DNA from: Camelus bactrianus
Lineage: Eukaryota > Chordata > Mammalia > Artiodactyla > Camelidae
Length of the DNA: 64,000 nucleotides
Direction of reading: 5' to 3'
Assembly (NCBI RefSeq): GCF_048773025.1
Contig: NC_133569.1
Coordinates: forward strand, 7,192,001-7,256,000
The notes beneath the pieces were generated by a model. It ran no database searches and was not told where the DNA came from. It was given only the letters and a program-made list of their open reading frames with translations. Each line of letters starts with the position of its first letter. Position 1 is the first letter of the stretch. Positions 24,970 through 38,581 of this stretch are shown here, in pieces. The translations under genes and the position numbers were made by a program.

Positions 24970-27900
24970 CAAAGTTTCTCTTCAGTTGCAAACTCCACTC
25001 CGTAAATATATATGGGGAGGTACTAGCTCCAACTCGGTTTTACAGTGAAAACTGCAGGAACTTAAAACCGGCACTAGGAAACAGACTGAGAAACCAGAGT
25101 AAAAGATTCTCCTGCAACCCGTTCCCTTTGTGCTAGAAGAACGAACGTCTCCCCACATGCTCAGTTCTGAGAGATAAGTGTGTGTTAAAGCCGTCTTTCA
25201 CCTAGCTTTTTGGGAAAACAAAGTTTCTCTTAGGTTGCAAACTCCACTCCATACATATATATGGGGAGGTACAAGCTCAAACTCGGTGTGCAGTGAAAAC
25301 TGCAGGAACTTCAAACAGGCACTAGGAAACAGACTGAGAAACCAGAGTAAAAGTTTCTCCTGCAACACATTCCCTTTGTGCTAGATGAATGAACGTCTCT
25401 CCACATGCTCATTTCTGAGAGATAAGTGTGTGTGAAAGCCGTCCTTCACCTAGCTTGTTGGGAAAACAAAGTTTCTTTTCAGTTGCAAACTCCACTCCAT
25501 ACATATATATGGGGAGGTAGTAGCTCCAACTCGGTTTTACAGTGAAAACTGCAGGAACTTCAAACCGGCACTAGGAAACAGACTGAGAAACCAGAGAAAA
25601 GTTTCTCCTGCAACCGGTTCCCTTTGTGCTAGATGAACGAACGTCTCTCCACATGCTCAGTTCTGAGAGATAAGTGTGTGTGAAAGCCGTCCTTCACCTT
25701 GCTTGTTGGGAACACAAAGTTTCTTTTAAGTTGCAAACTCCACTCCGTACATATATATGGGGAGGTTCTAGCTCCAACTCGGTTTTACAGTGAAAACTGC
25801 AGGAACTTCAAACCGGCACTAGGAAACAGACTGAGAAACCAGAGAAAAGTTTCTCCTGCAACCCTTTCCATTTGTGCTAGATGAACGAACGTCTCTCCAC
25901 ATGCTCAGTTCTGAGAGATATGTGTGTGTGAAACCCGTCCTTCACCTAGCTTGTTGGGAACACAAAGTTTCTCTTCAGTTGCATACTCCATTCGATACAT
26001 ATATATGGGGAGGGACTAGCTCCAACTCGGTTTTACAGTGAAAACTGCAGGAACTTCAAACCGGCACTAGGAAACAGACTGAGAAACCAGAGTAAAAGTT
26101 TCTCCTGCAACCCGTTCCCTTTGTGCTAGATGAACGAACGTCTCTCCACATGCTCAGTTCTGAGAGATATTTGTGTGTGAAAGCCGTCCTTCACCTAGCT
26201 TGTTGGGAACACAAAGTTTCTCTTAGGTTGCAAACTCCACTCCATACATATATATGGGTAGGTACAAGCTCAAACTCGGTTTTGCAGTGAAAACTGTAGG
26301 AACTTCAAACAGGCACTAGGAAACAGACTGAGAAACCTGAGTAAAAGTTTCTCCTGCAACCCGTTCCCTTTGTGCTAGATGAACGAACGTCTCTCCACAT
26401 GCTTATTTCTGAGAGATAAGTGTGTGTGAAAGCCGTCCTTCACCTAGCTTTTTGGGAAAACAAAGTTTCTTTTCAGTTGCAAACTCCACTCCATACATAT
26501 ATATGGGGATGTACTAGCTCCAACTCGGTTTTACAGTGAAAACTGCAGGAAATTCAAACCGGCACTAGGAAACAGACTGAGAAACCAGAGTAAAAGTTTC
26601 ACCTGCAACCCGTTCCCTTTGTGCTAGATGAACGAACGTCGCTCCACATGTTCAGTTCTGAGAGAGAAGTGTGTGTGAAAGCCGTCCTTCACCTAGCTTG
26701 TTGGGAACACAAAATTTCTTTTAAGTTGCAAACTCCACTCCATACATATATATGGGGAGGTACTAGCTCGAACTCGGTTTTACAGTGAATACTGCAGGAA
26801 CTTCAAACCGGCACTAGGAAACAGACAGAGAAACCAGAGAAAAGTTTCTCCTGCAACCGGTTCCCTTTGTGCTAGATGAACGAACGTCTCTCCACATGCT
26901 CAGTTCTGAGAGATTTGTGTGTGTGAAAGCCGTCCTTCACCTAGCTTGTTGGGAACACAAAGTTTCTCTTCAGTTGCAATCTCCACTGCATACATATATA
27001 TGGGGAGGTACTAGCTCCAACTCGGTATTACAGTGAAAACTGCAGGAAATTCTAAACGGCACTAGGAAACAGACTGAAAACCCAGAGTAAATGTTTCTCC
27101 TGCAACCAGTTCCATTTGTGGCTGATGAACGAACGTCTCTCCACATGCTCAGTTCTGAGAGATAAGTGTGTGTGAAAGCCGTCCTTCACCTAGCTTGTTG
27201 GGAACACAAAGTTTCTCTTCAGTTGCAAACTCCACTCCATACGTATATATGGGGAGGTACTAGCTCCAACTCAGTTTTACAGTGAAAACTGCAGGAACTT
27301 CAAACCGGCAGTAGTAAACAGACTGAGAAACCAGAGTAAAAGTTTCTCCTGCAACCCGTTCCCTTTGTGCTAGAAGAACGAACGTCTCTCCACATGCTCA
27401 GTTCTGAGAGATATGTGTGTGTGAAAGCCGTCCTTCACCAAGCTTTTTGGGAACACAAAGTTTCTCTTAGGTTGCAATCTCCACTCCATACATATATATG
27501 GGGAGGTACAAGCTCAAACTCGGTTTGCAGTGAAAACTGCAGGAACTTCAAACAGGCACTAGGAAACAGACTGAGAAACCAGAGTAAATGTATCACCTGC
27601 AACCCATTCCCTTTGTGCTAGATGAACGAACGTCTCTCCACATGCTCATTTCTGAGAGATAAGTGTGTGTGAAAGCCGTCCTTCACCTAGCTTGTTGGGA
27701 AAACAAAGTTTCTTTTCAGTTGCAAAGTCCACTCCATACATATATATGGCGAGGTACTAGCTCCAACTCGGTTTTACAGTGAAATCTGCAGGAACTTCAA
27801 ACCGGCACTAGGAAACATACTGAGAAACCAGAGAAAAGTTTCTACTGCAACCCGTTCCCTTTGTGCTAGATGAACGAACGTCTCTCCACATGCTCAGTTC

Positions 27901-29950
27901 TGAGAGATAAGTGTGTGTGAAAGCCGTCCTTCACCTAGCTTGTTGGGAACACAAATTTTCTTTTAAGTTGCAAACTCCAATCCGTACATATATTTGGGTA
28001 GGTACTAGCTCCAACACGGTTTTACAGTGAAAACTGCAGGAACTTCAAACCGGCACTAGGAAACAGACTGAGAAACCAGAGAAAAGTTTCTCCTGCAACC
28101 CTTTCCATTTGTGCTAGATGAACGAACGTCTCTCCACATGCTCAGTTCTGAGAGATATGTGTGTGTGAAAGCCGTCCTTCACCCAGCTTTTTGGGAACAC
28201 AAAGTTTCTATTCAGTTGCAAACTCCACTCGATACATATATATGGGGAGGGACTAGCTCCAACTCGGTTTTACAGTGAAAACTGCAGGAACTTCAAACCG
28301 GCACTAGGAAACAGACTGAGAAACCAGAGTAAAAGTTTCCCTGCAACCTGTTCCCTTTGTGCTAGATGAACGAACGTCTCTCAACATGCTCAGTTCTGAG
28401 AGATAATTGTGTGTGAAAGCCGTCCTTCACCTAGCTTGTTGGGAACACAAAGTTTCTCTTCAGTTGCAAACTCCTCTCCATACATATATATGGGGAGGTA
28501 CTAGCTCCAACTCGGTTTTACAGTGAAAACTGCAGGAACTTCAAACCGGCAGTAGTAAGCAGACTGAGAAACCAGAGTAAAAGTTCCTCCTGCAACCTGT
28601 TCCCTTTGTGCTAGAATAACGAACGTCTCTCCACATGCTCAGTCCTGAGAGATAAGTGTGTGTGAAAGCCGTCCTTCACCTAGCTTGTTGGGAACACAAA
28701 GTTTCTCTTAGGTTGCAAACTCCACTCCATACATATATATGGTGAGGTACAAGCTCAAACTCGTTTTGCAGTGAAAACTGCAGGAACTTCAAACAGGCAA
28801 TTGGAAACAGACTGTGAAACCAGAGAAAAGTTTCTCCTGCAACCCGTTCCCTTTGTGCTAGATGAACGAACGTCTCTCCACATGCTCAGTTCTGAGAGAT
28901 AAATGTGTGTGAAAGCCGTCCTTCACCTAGTATGTTGGGAAAACAAAGTTTATTTCCAGTTGCAAACTCAACTCCATACATATATATGGGGAAGAACTAG
29001 CTCCAACTCGGTTTTACAGTGAAAACTGCACGAACTTCAAACCGGCACTAGGAAACAGACTGAGAAACCAGAGTAAAAGTTTCTCCTGCAACCCGTTCCC
29101 TTTGTGCTAGATGAACGAACGTCTCTTCACATGCTCAGTTCTGAGGGAGAAGTGTGTGTGAAAGCCGTCCTTCACCTAGCTTGTTGGGAACCCAAAGTTT
29201 CTTTTAAGTTGCAAAATCCACTCCATACATATATATGGGGAGGTACTAGCTCGAACTCGGTTTTACAGTGAAAACTGCAGGAACTTCAAACCGGCACTAG
29301 GAAACAGACTGAGAAACCAGAGAAATGTTTCTCCTGCAACCCGTTCCCTTTGTGCTAGATGAACGAACGTCTCTCCAAATGCTCAGTTCTGAGAGATTTG
29401 TGTGTGTGAAAGCCTTCCTTCACCTAGCTTTTTGGGAACACAAAGTTTCTCTTCAGTTGCAATCTCCACTCCATACATATATATGGGGAGGTACTAGCTC
29501 CAACTCGGTTTTACAGTGAAAACTGCAGGAAATTCTAAACGGCACTAGGAAACAGACTGAAAACCCAGAGTAAAAGTTTCTCCTGCAAACAGTTCCCTTT
29601 GTGGCTGATGAACGAACGTCTCTCCACATGCTCAGTTCTGAGAGATAAGTGTGTGTGAAAGCCGTCCTTCACCTAGCTTGTAGGGAACACAAAGTTTCTC
29701 TTCAGTAGCAAACTCCACTCCATACATATATATGGGGAGGTATTAGCTCCAACTCGGTTTTACAGTGAAAACTGCAGGAACTTCAAACCGGCAGTAGTAA
29801 ACAGACTGAGAGACCAGAATAAAAGTTTCCCTGCAACCCGTTCCCTTTGTGCTAGAAGAACGAACGTCTCTCCACATGCTCAGTTCTGAGAGATAAGTGT
29901 GTGTGAAAGCCGTCCTTCACCTAGCTTGTTGGGAACACAAAGTTTCTCTT
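24970..29950. repeat. Displaced block L, right copy (~5.0 kb)
   Basis: Aligns with 4,860-9,950 at offsets of 20,118, 20,366 and then 19,871 bp. It contains W-X-R modules at 26,829-27,573 and from 29,312. It ends sharply at about 29,950 inside a monomer that begins as R type (CTTAGGTTGC) and continues as Q type (CTAATTCC). Copies differ more than the C copies do, so this duplication looks older. Confidence 0.75.
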
Positions 29951-32467
29951 AGGTTGCTAATTCCACTCCATACATATATATGGGGAGGTACTAGCTCCAA
30001 CTCGGTTTTACAGTGAAAACTGCACGAACTTCAAACCGGCAATAGGAAACAGACTGAGATACCACAGTAAAAGTTTCTCCTGCAACCCGTTCCCTTTATG
30101 CTAGATGAACGAACGTCTCTCCACAAGCTCATTTCTGAGAGATAATTGTGTGTGAAAGCCGTCTTTCACCTTGCTTGTTGCGAACACAAAGTTTCTCTTC
30201 AGTTGCAAACTCCACTCCATAAATATATATGGGGAGGTACTAGCTCCAATTCGGTTTTGCAGTGAAAACTGCAGGAACTTCAAACCGGCACTAGGAAACA
30301 TACTGAGAAACCAGAGAAAAGTTTCTCCTGCAAACCTTTCCATTTGTGCTAGATGAACGAACGTCTCTCCACAATCTCAGTTCTGAGAGATAAGTGTGTG
30401 TGAAAGCCGTCTTTCACCTAGCTTGTTGGGAACACAAAGTTTCTCTTCAGTTGCAAACTCCACACCATACATATATATGGGGAGGGACTAGCTCCAACTC
30501 GGTTTTACAGTGGAAACTGCAGGAACTTCAAACCGGCTCTAGGAAACAGACTGAGAAACCAGAGTAAAAGTTTCTCCTGCAACCCGTTCCCTTTGTGCTA
30601 GATGAATGAACGTCTCTCCACATGCTCAGTTCTGAGAGATGTTTGTGTGTGAAAGCCTTACTTCACCTAGCTTGTTGGGAACACAATGTTTCTCTTAGGT
30701 TGCAAACTCCACTCCATACATATATATGGGGAGGGACTAGCTCCAACTCGGTTTTACAGTGGAAACTGCAGGAACTTCAAACCGGCACTAGGAAACAGAC
30801 TGAGAAACCAGAGTAAAAGTTTCTCCTGCAACCCGTTCCCTTTGTGCTAGATGAACGAACGTCTCTCCACATGCTCAGTTCTGAGAGATAATTGTGTGTG
30901 AAAGCCGTCCTTCACCTAGCTTGTTGGGAACACAAAGTTTCTCTTAGGTTGCAAACTCCACTCGATACATATATATGGGGAGGTACTAGCTCCAACTCGG
31001 TTTTACAGTGAAAACTGCAGGAACTTCAAACCGGCACTAGGAAACAGACTGAGAAACCAGAGAAAAGTTTCTGCTGCAACCCTTTCCCTTTGTGCTAGAT
31101 GAACGAACGTCTCTCCACATGCTCATTTCTGAGAGATAAGTGTGTGTGAAAGCCGTTCTTCACCTAGCTTTTTGGGAAAACAAAGTTTCTTATCAGTTGC
31201 AAACTCCACTCCATACATATATATGGGGAGGTACTAGCTCCAACTCGGTTTTACAGTGAAAACTGCACGAACTTCAAACCGGCACTAGGAAACAGACTGA
31301 GAAACCAGAGTAAAAGTTTCTCCTGCAATCCGTTCCATTTGTGCTAGATGAACGAACGTCTCTCCACATGCTCAGTTCTGAGAGATAATTGTGTTTGAAA
31401 GCCGTCCTTCACCAAGCTTGTTGGGAACACAAAGTTTCTCTTCAGTTGCAAACTCCACTCCATATATATATATGGGGAGGTACTAGCTCCAACTCGGTTT
31501 TACAGTGAAAACTGCAGGAACTTCAAACTGGCACTAGGAAACAGACTGAGAAACCAGAGAAAAGTTTCTCCTGCAACCCGTTCCCTTTGTGCTAGATGAA
31601 CGAACGTCTCTACACATGCTCAGTTCTGAGAGATATGTATGTGTGAAAGCCATCCTTCACCTAACTTGTTGGGAACACAAAGTTTCTCTTCAGTTGCAAA
31701 CTCCACTCCATACATATATATGGGGAGGTACAAGCTCAAACTCGGTTTTACAGTGAAAACTGCAGGAACTTCAAACCGGCACTAGGAAACAGACTGAGAA
31801 ACCAGAGTAAAAGATTCTCCTGCAAACCGTTCCCTTTGTGCTAGATGAACGAACTTCTCTCCACATGCTCAGTTCTGAGAGATAAGTGTGTGTGAAAGCC
31901 GTCCTTCACCTAGCTTGTTGGGAACACAAAGTTTCTCTTCAGTTGCAAACTCCACTGCATACATATATATGGGGAGGTACTAGCTCCAAATCGGTTTTAC
32001 AGTGAAAACTGCAGGAAATTTTAAACGGCACTAGGAAACAGACTGAAAACCCAGAGAAAAAGTTTCTCCTGCAACCAGTTCCTTTTGTGGCTGATGAACG
32101 AACGTCTCTCCACATGCTCACTTCTGAGAGATAATTGTGTGTGAAAGCCGTCCTTCACCTAGCTTGTTGGGAACACAAAGTTTCTTTTAAGTTGCAAACT
32201 CCACTCCGTACATATATATGGGGAGGTACTAGCTCCAACTCGGTTTTACAGTGAAAACTGCAGGTATTTCAAACCGCCACTAGGAAACAGACTGAGAAAC
32301 CAGAGAAAAGTTTCTCCTGCAACCCGTTCCCTTTGTGCTAGATGAACGAACGTCTCTCCACATGCTCAGTTCTGAGAGATATTTGTGTGTGAAAGCCGTC
32401 CTTCACCTAGCTTGTTGGGAACACAAAGTTTCTCTTAGTTTGCAAACTCCACTCCATACATATATAT
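29951..32467. repeat. Mosaic monomers, including a partial cassette Q
   Basis: About ten monomers. The first (GCTAATTCC to GATACCACAG, 29,957-30,066) matches Q at 0.39-0.51 kb and 34.43-34.54 kb. Later ones carry CAGTGGAAACTG (30,509 and 30,757), two adjacent copies of one subtype. A late W/X pair at 31.9-32.1 kb (TTTTAAACGG, GTGGCTGATG) is the last but one GGCTGATG in the window. No unique sequence was seen. Confidence 0.6.
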
Positions 32468-35202
32468 GGGTACGTACAAGCTCAAACTCGGTTTTGCAGT
32501 GAAAACTGTAGGAACTTCAAACAGGCACTAGGAAACAGACTGAGAAACCTGAGTAAAAGTTTCTCCTGCAACCCGTTCCCTTTGTGCTAGATGAACGAAC
32601 GTCTCTCCACATGGTCATTTCTGAGAGATATGTGTGTGTGAAAGCCGTCCTTCACCTAGCTTGTTGGGAAAACAAAGTTTCTTTTCAGTTGCAAACTCCA
32701 CTCCATACATATATATGGGGAGGTACTAGCTCCAACTCGGTTTTACAGTGAAAACTGCAGGAACTTCAAACCGGCACTAGGAAACAGACTGAGAAACCAG
32801 AGTAAAAGTTTCTCCTGCAACCCGTTCCTTTTGTGCTAGATGAACGAACGTCTCTCCACATGCTCAGTTCTGAGAGATAAGTGTGTGTGAAAGCCGTCCT
32901 TCACCTAGCTTGTTGGGAACACAAACTTTCTTTTAAGTTGCAAACTCCACTCTGTACATATATAGGGGAGGTACTAGCTCCAACTCGGTTTTACAGTGAA
33001 AACTGCAGGAACTTCAAACCGGCACTAGGAAACAGACTGAGAAACCAGAATAAAAGTTTCTCCTGCAAACCGTTCCGTTTGTGCTAGATGAACGAACGTC
33101 TCTCCACATGCTCAGTTCTGAGAGATAAGTGTGTGTGAAAGCCATCCTTCACCTAGCTTTTTGGGAACACAAAGTTTCTCTTCAGTTGCAAACTCCACTC
33201 GATACATATATATGGGGAGGGACTAGCTCCAACTCGGTTTTACAGTGAAAACTGCAGGAACTTCAAACCGGCAGTAGGAAACAGACTGAGAAACCAGAGT
33301 AAAAGTTTCCCTGCAACCCGTTCCCTTTGTGCTAGATGAACGAACGTCTCTCCACATGCTCATTTCTGAGAGATAATTGTGTGTGAAAGCCGTCCTTCAC
33401 CTAGCTGGTTGGGAAAACAACGTTTCTTTTCAGTTGCAAACTCCACTCCATACATATATATGGGGTGGTACTAGCTCCAACTCGGTTTTACAGTGAAAAC
33501 TGCAGGAACTTCAAACCGGCACTAGGAAACAGACTGAGAAACCAGAGTAAAAGTTTCTCCTGCAAACCTTCCGTTTGTGCTAGATGAACGAACGTCTCTC
33601 CACATGCTCAGTTCTGAGAGATAAGTGTGTGTGAAAGCCATACTTCACCTAGCTTTTTGGGAACACAAAGTTTCTCTTCAGTTGCAAACTCCACTCCATA
33701 CATATATATGGGGATGTACTAGCTCCAACTCGGTTTTACAGTGAAAACTGCAGGAACTTCAAACCGGCACTAGGAAACAGACTGAGAAACCAGAGTAAAA
33801 GTTCCTCCTGCAACCCGTTCCCTTTGTGCTAGATGAACGAACGTCTCTCCACATGCTCAGTTCTGAGAGAAATTTGTGTGTGAAAGCCGTCCTTCACCTA
33901 GCTTGTTGGGAACACAAAGTTTCTCTTCAGTTGCAAACTCCACTCCATACATATATATGGGTAGGTACTAGCACAAACTCGGTTTTACAGTGAAAATTGC
34001 AGGAATTTCATACCGGCACTAGGAAACAGACTGAGAAACCGGAGTAAAAGTTTATCCTGCAAACCGTTCACTTTGTGCTAGATGAACGAACGTCTCTGCA
34101 CATGCTCACTTCTGAGAGATACGTGTGTGTGAAAGCCATTCTTCACTTAGCTTGTTGGGAACACAAAGTTTCTCTTCAGTTGCAAACTCAACTCCATACA
34201 TATATATGGTTAGGTACAAGCTCCAACGCGGTTTTACAGTGAAAAGTGCAGGAACTTCAAACCGGCACTAGGAAAGAGACTTAGATACCATAGGAAAAGT
34301 TTCTCCTGCAACCCGTTCCCTTTGTGCTAGATGAACGAACGTCTCTCCACATGCTCAGTTCTGAGAGATAATTGGGTGTGAAAGCCGTCCTTCACCTAGC
34401 TTGTTGGGCATACAAAGTTTCCCTTCAGTTGCTAATTCCACTCCATACATATATATGGGGAGGTACTAGCTCCAACTCGGTTTTACAGTGAAAACTGCAG
34501 GAACTTCAAACCGGCACTAGGAAACAGACTGAGATACCACAGTATAATTTTCTCCTGCAACCCGTTCCCTTTGTGCTAGATGAACGAACGTCTCTCCACA
34601 AGCTCATTTCTGAGAGATTATTGTGTGTGAAAGCCGTCCTTCACCTAGCTTGTTGGGAACACAAAGTTTCTCTTCAGTTGCAAACTCCACTCCATACATA
34701 TATATGGGGAAGTACTAGCTCCAACACGGTTTTACAGTGAAAACTGCCGGAACTTCAAACCGGCTGTAGTAAACAGACTGAGAAACCTGTGTAAATGTTT
34801 CTCCTGCAACCCATTCCCTTTGTGCTAGATGAACGAACGTCTCTCCACATGCTCAGTTCTGAGAGATAAGTGTGTGTGAAAGCTGTCCTTCACCTAGCTT
34901 GTTGGGAACACAAAGATTCTCTTCAATTGCAAACTCCACTCCATACATATATATAGGGAGGTACTAGCTCCAACTCGGTTTTACAGTGAAAACTGCAGGA
35001 AATTCAAACCGGCACTAGGAAACAGACTGAGAAACCAGAGAAAAATTTCTCCTGCAACCCGTTCCTTTTGTGCTAGATGAACGAACGTCTCTCCACATGC
35101 TCAGTTCTGAGAGATATTTGTGTGTGAAAGCCGTCCTTCACCTAGCTTGTTGGGAACACAAAGTTTCTCTTAGGTTGCAAACTCCACTCCATACATATAT
35201 AT
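32468..35202. repeat. Higher-order unit F, copy 1 (11 monomers, 2,735 bp)
   Basis: Bounded by the mark GGGTA(C/G)GTACAAGC at 32,468 and 35,203. It contains in order CATGGTCATTTC, AACCGTTCCGTTTG, GTTTCCCTGC with CTGGTTGGGAAAAC (33,405), AACCTTCCGTTTG, GAGAAATTTGTG (33,864), GGTTAGGTACAAGC (34,208), and the Q monomers with GATAATTGGGTG and GATACCACAGTATAATTTTC (34,533-34,552). Confidence 0.75.
34125..34860. repeat. Cassette Q, copy 2 (inside F copy 1)
   Basis: Repeats the order seen at 0.08-0.8 kb: AAAAGTGCAGG, then GATAATTGGGTG, then GATACCACAG, then GGCTGTAGTAAACAG. The GGGTGTG mark lies 34,033 bp (137 monomers) from that at 341. GATACCACAG is followed by TATAATTTTC rather than TAAAAGTTTC. 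Confidence 0.7.
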
Positions 35203-38186
35203 GGGTAGGTACAAGCTCAAACTCGGTTTTGCAGTGAAAACTGTAGGAACTTCAAACAGGCACTAGGAAACAGACTGAGAAACCTGAGTAAAAGTTTCTC
35301 CTGCAACCCGTTCCCTTTGTGCTAGATGAACGAACGTCTATCCACATGGTCATTTCTGAGAGATAAGTGTGTGTGAAAGCCGTCCTTCACCTAGCTTGTT
35401 GGGAAAACAAAGTTTCTTTTCAGTTGCAAACTCCACTCCATACATATATATGGGGAGGTACTAGCTCCAACTCGGTTTTACAGTGAAAACTGCAGGAACT
35501 TCAAACCGGCACTAGGAAACAGACTGAGAAACCAGAGTCAAAGTTTCTCCTGCAACCCGTTCCCTTTGTGCTAGATGAACGAACGTCTCTCCACATGCTC
35601 AGTTCTGAGAGATAAGTGTGTGTGAAAGCCGTCCTTCACCTAGCTTGTTGGGAACACAAAGTTTCTTTTAAGTTGCAAACTCCACTCCGTACATATATAT
35701 GGGGAGGTACTAGCTCCAACTCGGTTTTACAGTGAAAACTGCAGGAACTTCAAACCGGCACTAGGAAACAGACTGAGAAACCAGAGTAAAAGTTTCTCCT
35801 GCAAACCGTTCCGTTTTTGCTAGAGGAACGAACGTCTCTCCACATGCTCAGTTCTGAGAGATAAGTGTGTGTGAAAGCCATCCTTCACCTAGCTTTTTGG
35901 GAACAAAAAGTTTCTCTTCAGTTGCAAACTACACTCGATACATATATATGGGGAGGGACTAGCTCCAACTCGGTTTTACAGTGAAAACTGCAGGAACTTC
36001 AAACCGGCACTAGGAAACACACTGAGAAACCAGAGTAAAAGTTTCCCTGCAACCCGTTCCCTTTGTGCTAGATGAACGAACGTCTCTCCACATGCTCATT
36101 TCTGAGAGATAATTGTGTGTGAAAGCCGTCCTTCACCTACCTGGTTGGGAAAACAACGTTTCTTTTCAGTTGCAAACTCCACTCCATACATATATATGGG
36201 GAGGTACTAGCTCCAACACGGTTTTACAGTGAAAACTGCAGGAACTTCAAACCGGCACTAGGAAACAGACTGAGAAACCAGAGTAAAACTTTCCCTGCAA
36301 CCCGTTCCCTTTGTGCTAGATGAACGAACGTCTCTCCACATGCTCATTTCTGAGAGATAATTGTGTGTGAAAGCCGTCCTTCACCTAGCTTGTTGGGAAC
36401 ACAAAGTTTCTTTTCAGTTGCAAACTCCACTCCATACATATATATGGGGAGGTACTAGCTCCAACTCGGTTTTACAGTGAAAACTGCAGGAACTTCAAAC
36501 CGGCACTAGGAAACAGACTGAGAAACCAGAGTAAAAGTTTCTCCTGCAAAACTTCCGTTTGTGCTAGATGAACGAACGTCTCTCCACATGCTCAGTTCTG
36601 AGAGATAAGTGTGTGTGAAAGCCATACTTCACCTAGCTTTTTGGGAACACAAAGTTTCTCTTCAGTTGCAAAATCCACTCCATACATATATATGGGGATG
36701 TACTAGCTCCAACTCGGTTTTACAGTGAAAACTGCAGGAACTTCAAACCGGCACTAGGAAACAGACTGAGAAACCAGAGTAAAAGTTCCTCCTGCAACCC
36801 GTTCCCTTTGTGCTAGATGAACGAACGTCTCTCCACATGCTCAGTTCTGAGAGAAATTTGTGTGTGAAAGCCGTCCTTCACATAGCTTGTAGGGAACACA
36901 AAGTTTCTCTTCAGTTGCAAACTCCACTCCATACATATATACGGGTAGGTACTAGCACAAACTCGGTTTTACAGTGAAAATTGCGGGAATTTCATACCGG
37001 CACTAGGAAACAGACTGAGAAACCGGAGTAAAAGTTTCTCCTGCAACCCGTTCCCTTTGTGCTAGATGAACGAACGTCTCTGCACATGCTCAGTTCTGAG
37101 AGATACGTGTGTGTGAAAGCCATACTTCACCTAGCTTGTTGGGAACACAAAGTTTCTCTTCAGTTGCAAACTCAACTCCATACATATATATGGTTATGTA
37201 CAAGCTCCAACACGGTTTTACAGTGAAAAGTGCAGGAACTTCAAACCGGCACTAGGAAACAGACTTAGATACCAGAGGAAAAGTTTCTCCTGCAACCCGT
37301 TCCGTTTGTGCTAGATGAACGAACGTCTCTCCACATGCTCAGTTCTGAGAGATAATTGGGTGTGAAAGCCGTCCTTCACCTAGCTTGTTGGGAATACAAA
37401 GTTTCCCTTCAGTTGCTAATTCCACTCCATACATATATATGGGGTGGTACTAGCTCCAACTCGGTTTTACAGTGAAAACTGCAGGAACTTCAAACCGGCA
37501 CTAGGAAACAGACTGAGATACCACAGTATAATTTTCTCCTGCAACCCGTTCCCTTTGTGCTAGATGAACGAACGTCTCTCCACATGCTCAGTTCTGAGAG
37601 ATTATTGTGTGTGAAAGCCGTCCTTCACCTAGCTTGTTGGGAACACAAAGTTTCTCTTCAGTTGCAAACTCCACTCCATACATATATATGGGGAAGTACT
37701 AGCTCCAACACGGTTTTACAGTGAAAACTGCAGGAACTTCAAACCGGCTGTAGTAAACAGACTGAGAAACCAGTGTAAATGTTTCTCCTGCAACCCATTC
37801 CCTTTGTGCTAGATGAACGAACGTCTCTGCTCATGCTCAGTTCTGAGAGATACGTGTGTGTGAAAGCCGTCCTTCACCTAGCTTGTTGGGAACACAAAGA
37901 TTCTCTTCAGTTGCAAACTCCACTCGATACATATATATGGGGAGGTACTAGCTCCAACTCGGTTTTACAGTGAAAACTGCAGGAAATTCAAACCGGCACT
38001 AGGAAACAGACTGAGAAACCAGAGAAAAGTTTCTCCTGCAAACCGTTCCCTTTGTGCTAGATGAACGAACGTCTCTCCACATGCTCAGTTCTGAGAGATA
38101 TTTGTGTGTGAAAGCCGTCCTTCACCTAGCTTGTTGGGAACACAAAGTTTCTCTTAGGTTGCAAACTCCACTCCATACATATATAT
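35203..38186. repeat. Higher-order unit F, copy 2 (12 monomers, 2,984 bp)
   Basis: Same monomer order as copy 1, plus one extra monomer at about 36,273-36,520, which duplicates the GTTTCCCTGC start but lacks CTGGTTGG. After it the offset to copy 1 is a steady 2,984 bp (33,870 to 36,854; 34,208 to 37,192; 34,374 to 37,358; 34,541 to 37,525). Confidence 0.75.
37109..37850. repeat. Cassette Q, copy 3 (inside F copy 2)
   Basis: Lies 2,984 bp from copy 2. Small differences include GGTTATG for GGTTAGG and CACATGCTCAG for CACAAGCTCAT in the third monomer. Confidence 0.7.
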
Positions 38187-38541
38187 GGGTAGGTACAAGC
38201 TCAAACTCGGTTTTGCAGTGAAAACTGTTGGAACTTCAAACAGGCACTAGGAAACAGACTGAGAAACCTGAGTAAAAGTTTCTCCTGCAACCCGTTCCCT
38301 TTGTGCTAGATGAACGAACGTCTCTCCACATGGTCATTTCTGAGAGATAAGTGTGTGTGAAAGCCGTTCTTAACCTAGCTTGTTGGGAAAACAAAGTTTC
38401 TTTTCAGTTGCAAACTCCACTCCATACATATATATGGGGAGGTACTAGCTCCAACTCGGTTTTACAGTGAAAACTGCAGGAACTTCAAACCGGCACTAGG
38501 AAACAGACTGAGAAACCAGAGTAAAAGTTTCTCCTGCAACC

Positions 38542-38565
38542 CGTTCCCTTTGTGCTAGATGAACG
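38542..38565. repeat. Inverted repeat CGTTC / GAACG in the monomer
   Basis: CGTTC (38,542-38,546) and its exact complement GAACG (38,561-38,565) flank 14 bases. The pair is present in most monomers. It is lost where the left arm reads CATTCC or CTTTCC, or the right arm reads GAAAGAACG. No function is known. Confidence 0.6.
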
Positions 38566-38581
38566 AACGTCTCTCCACATG

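Noticed and set aside
27367-27621. Longest frame in the window (84 codons)
   Set aside because: The same R-type frame extended upstream because TAGATGAAC reads TAGAAGAAC there. It spans a monomer boundary and begins at GTG.
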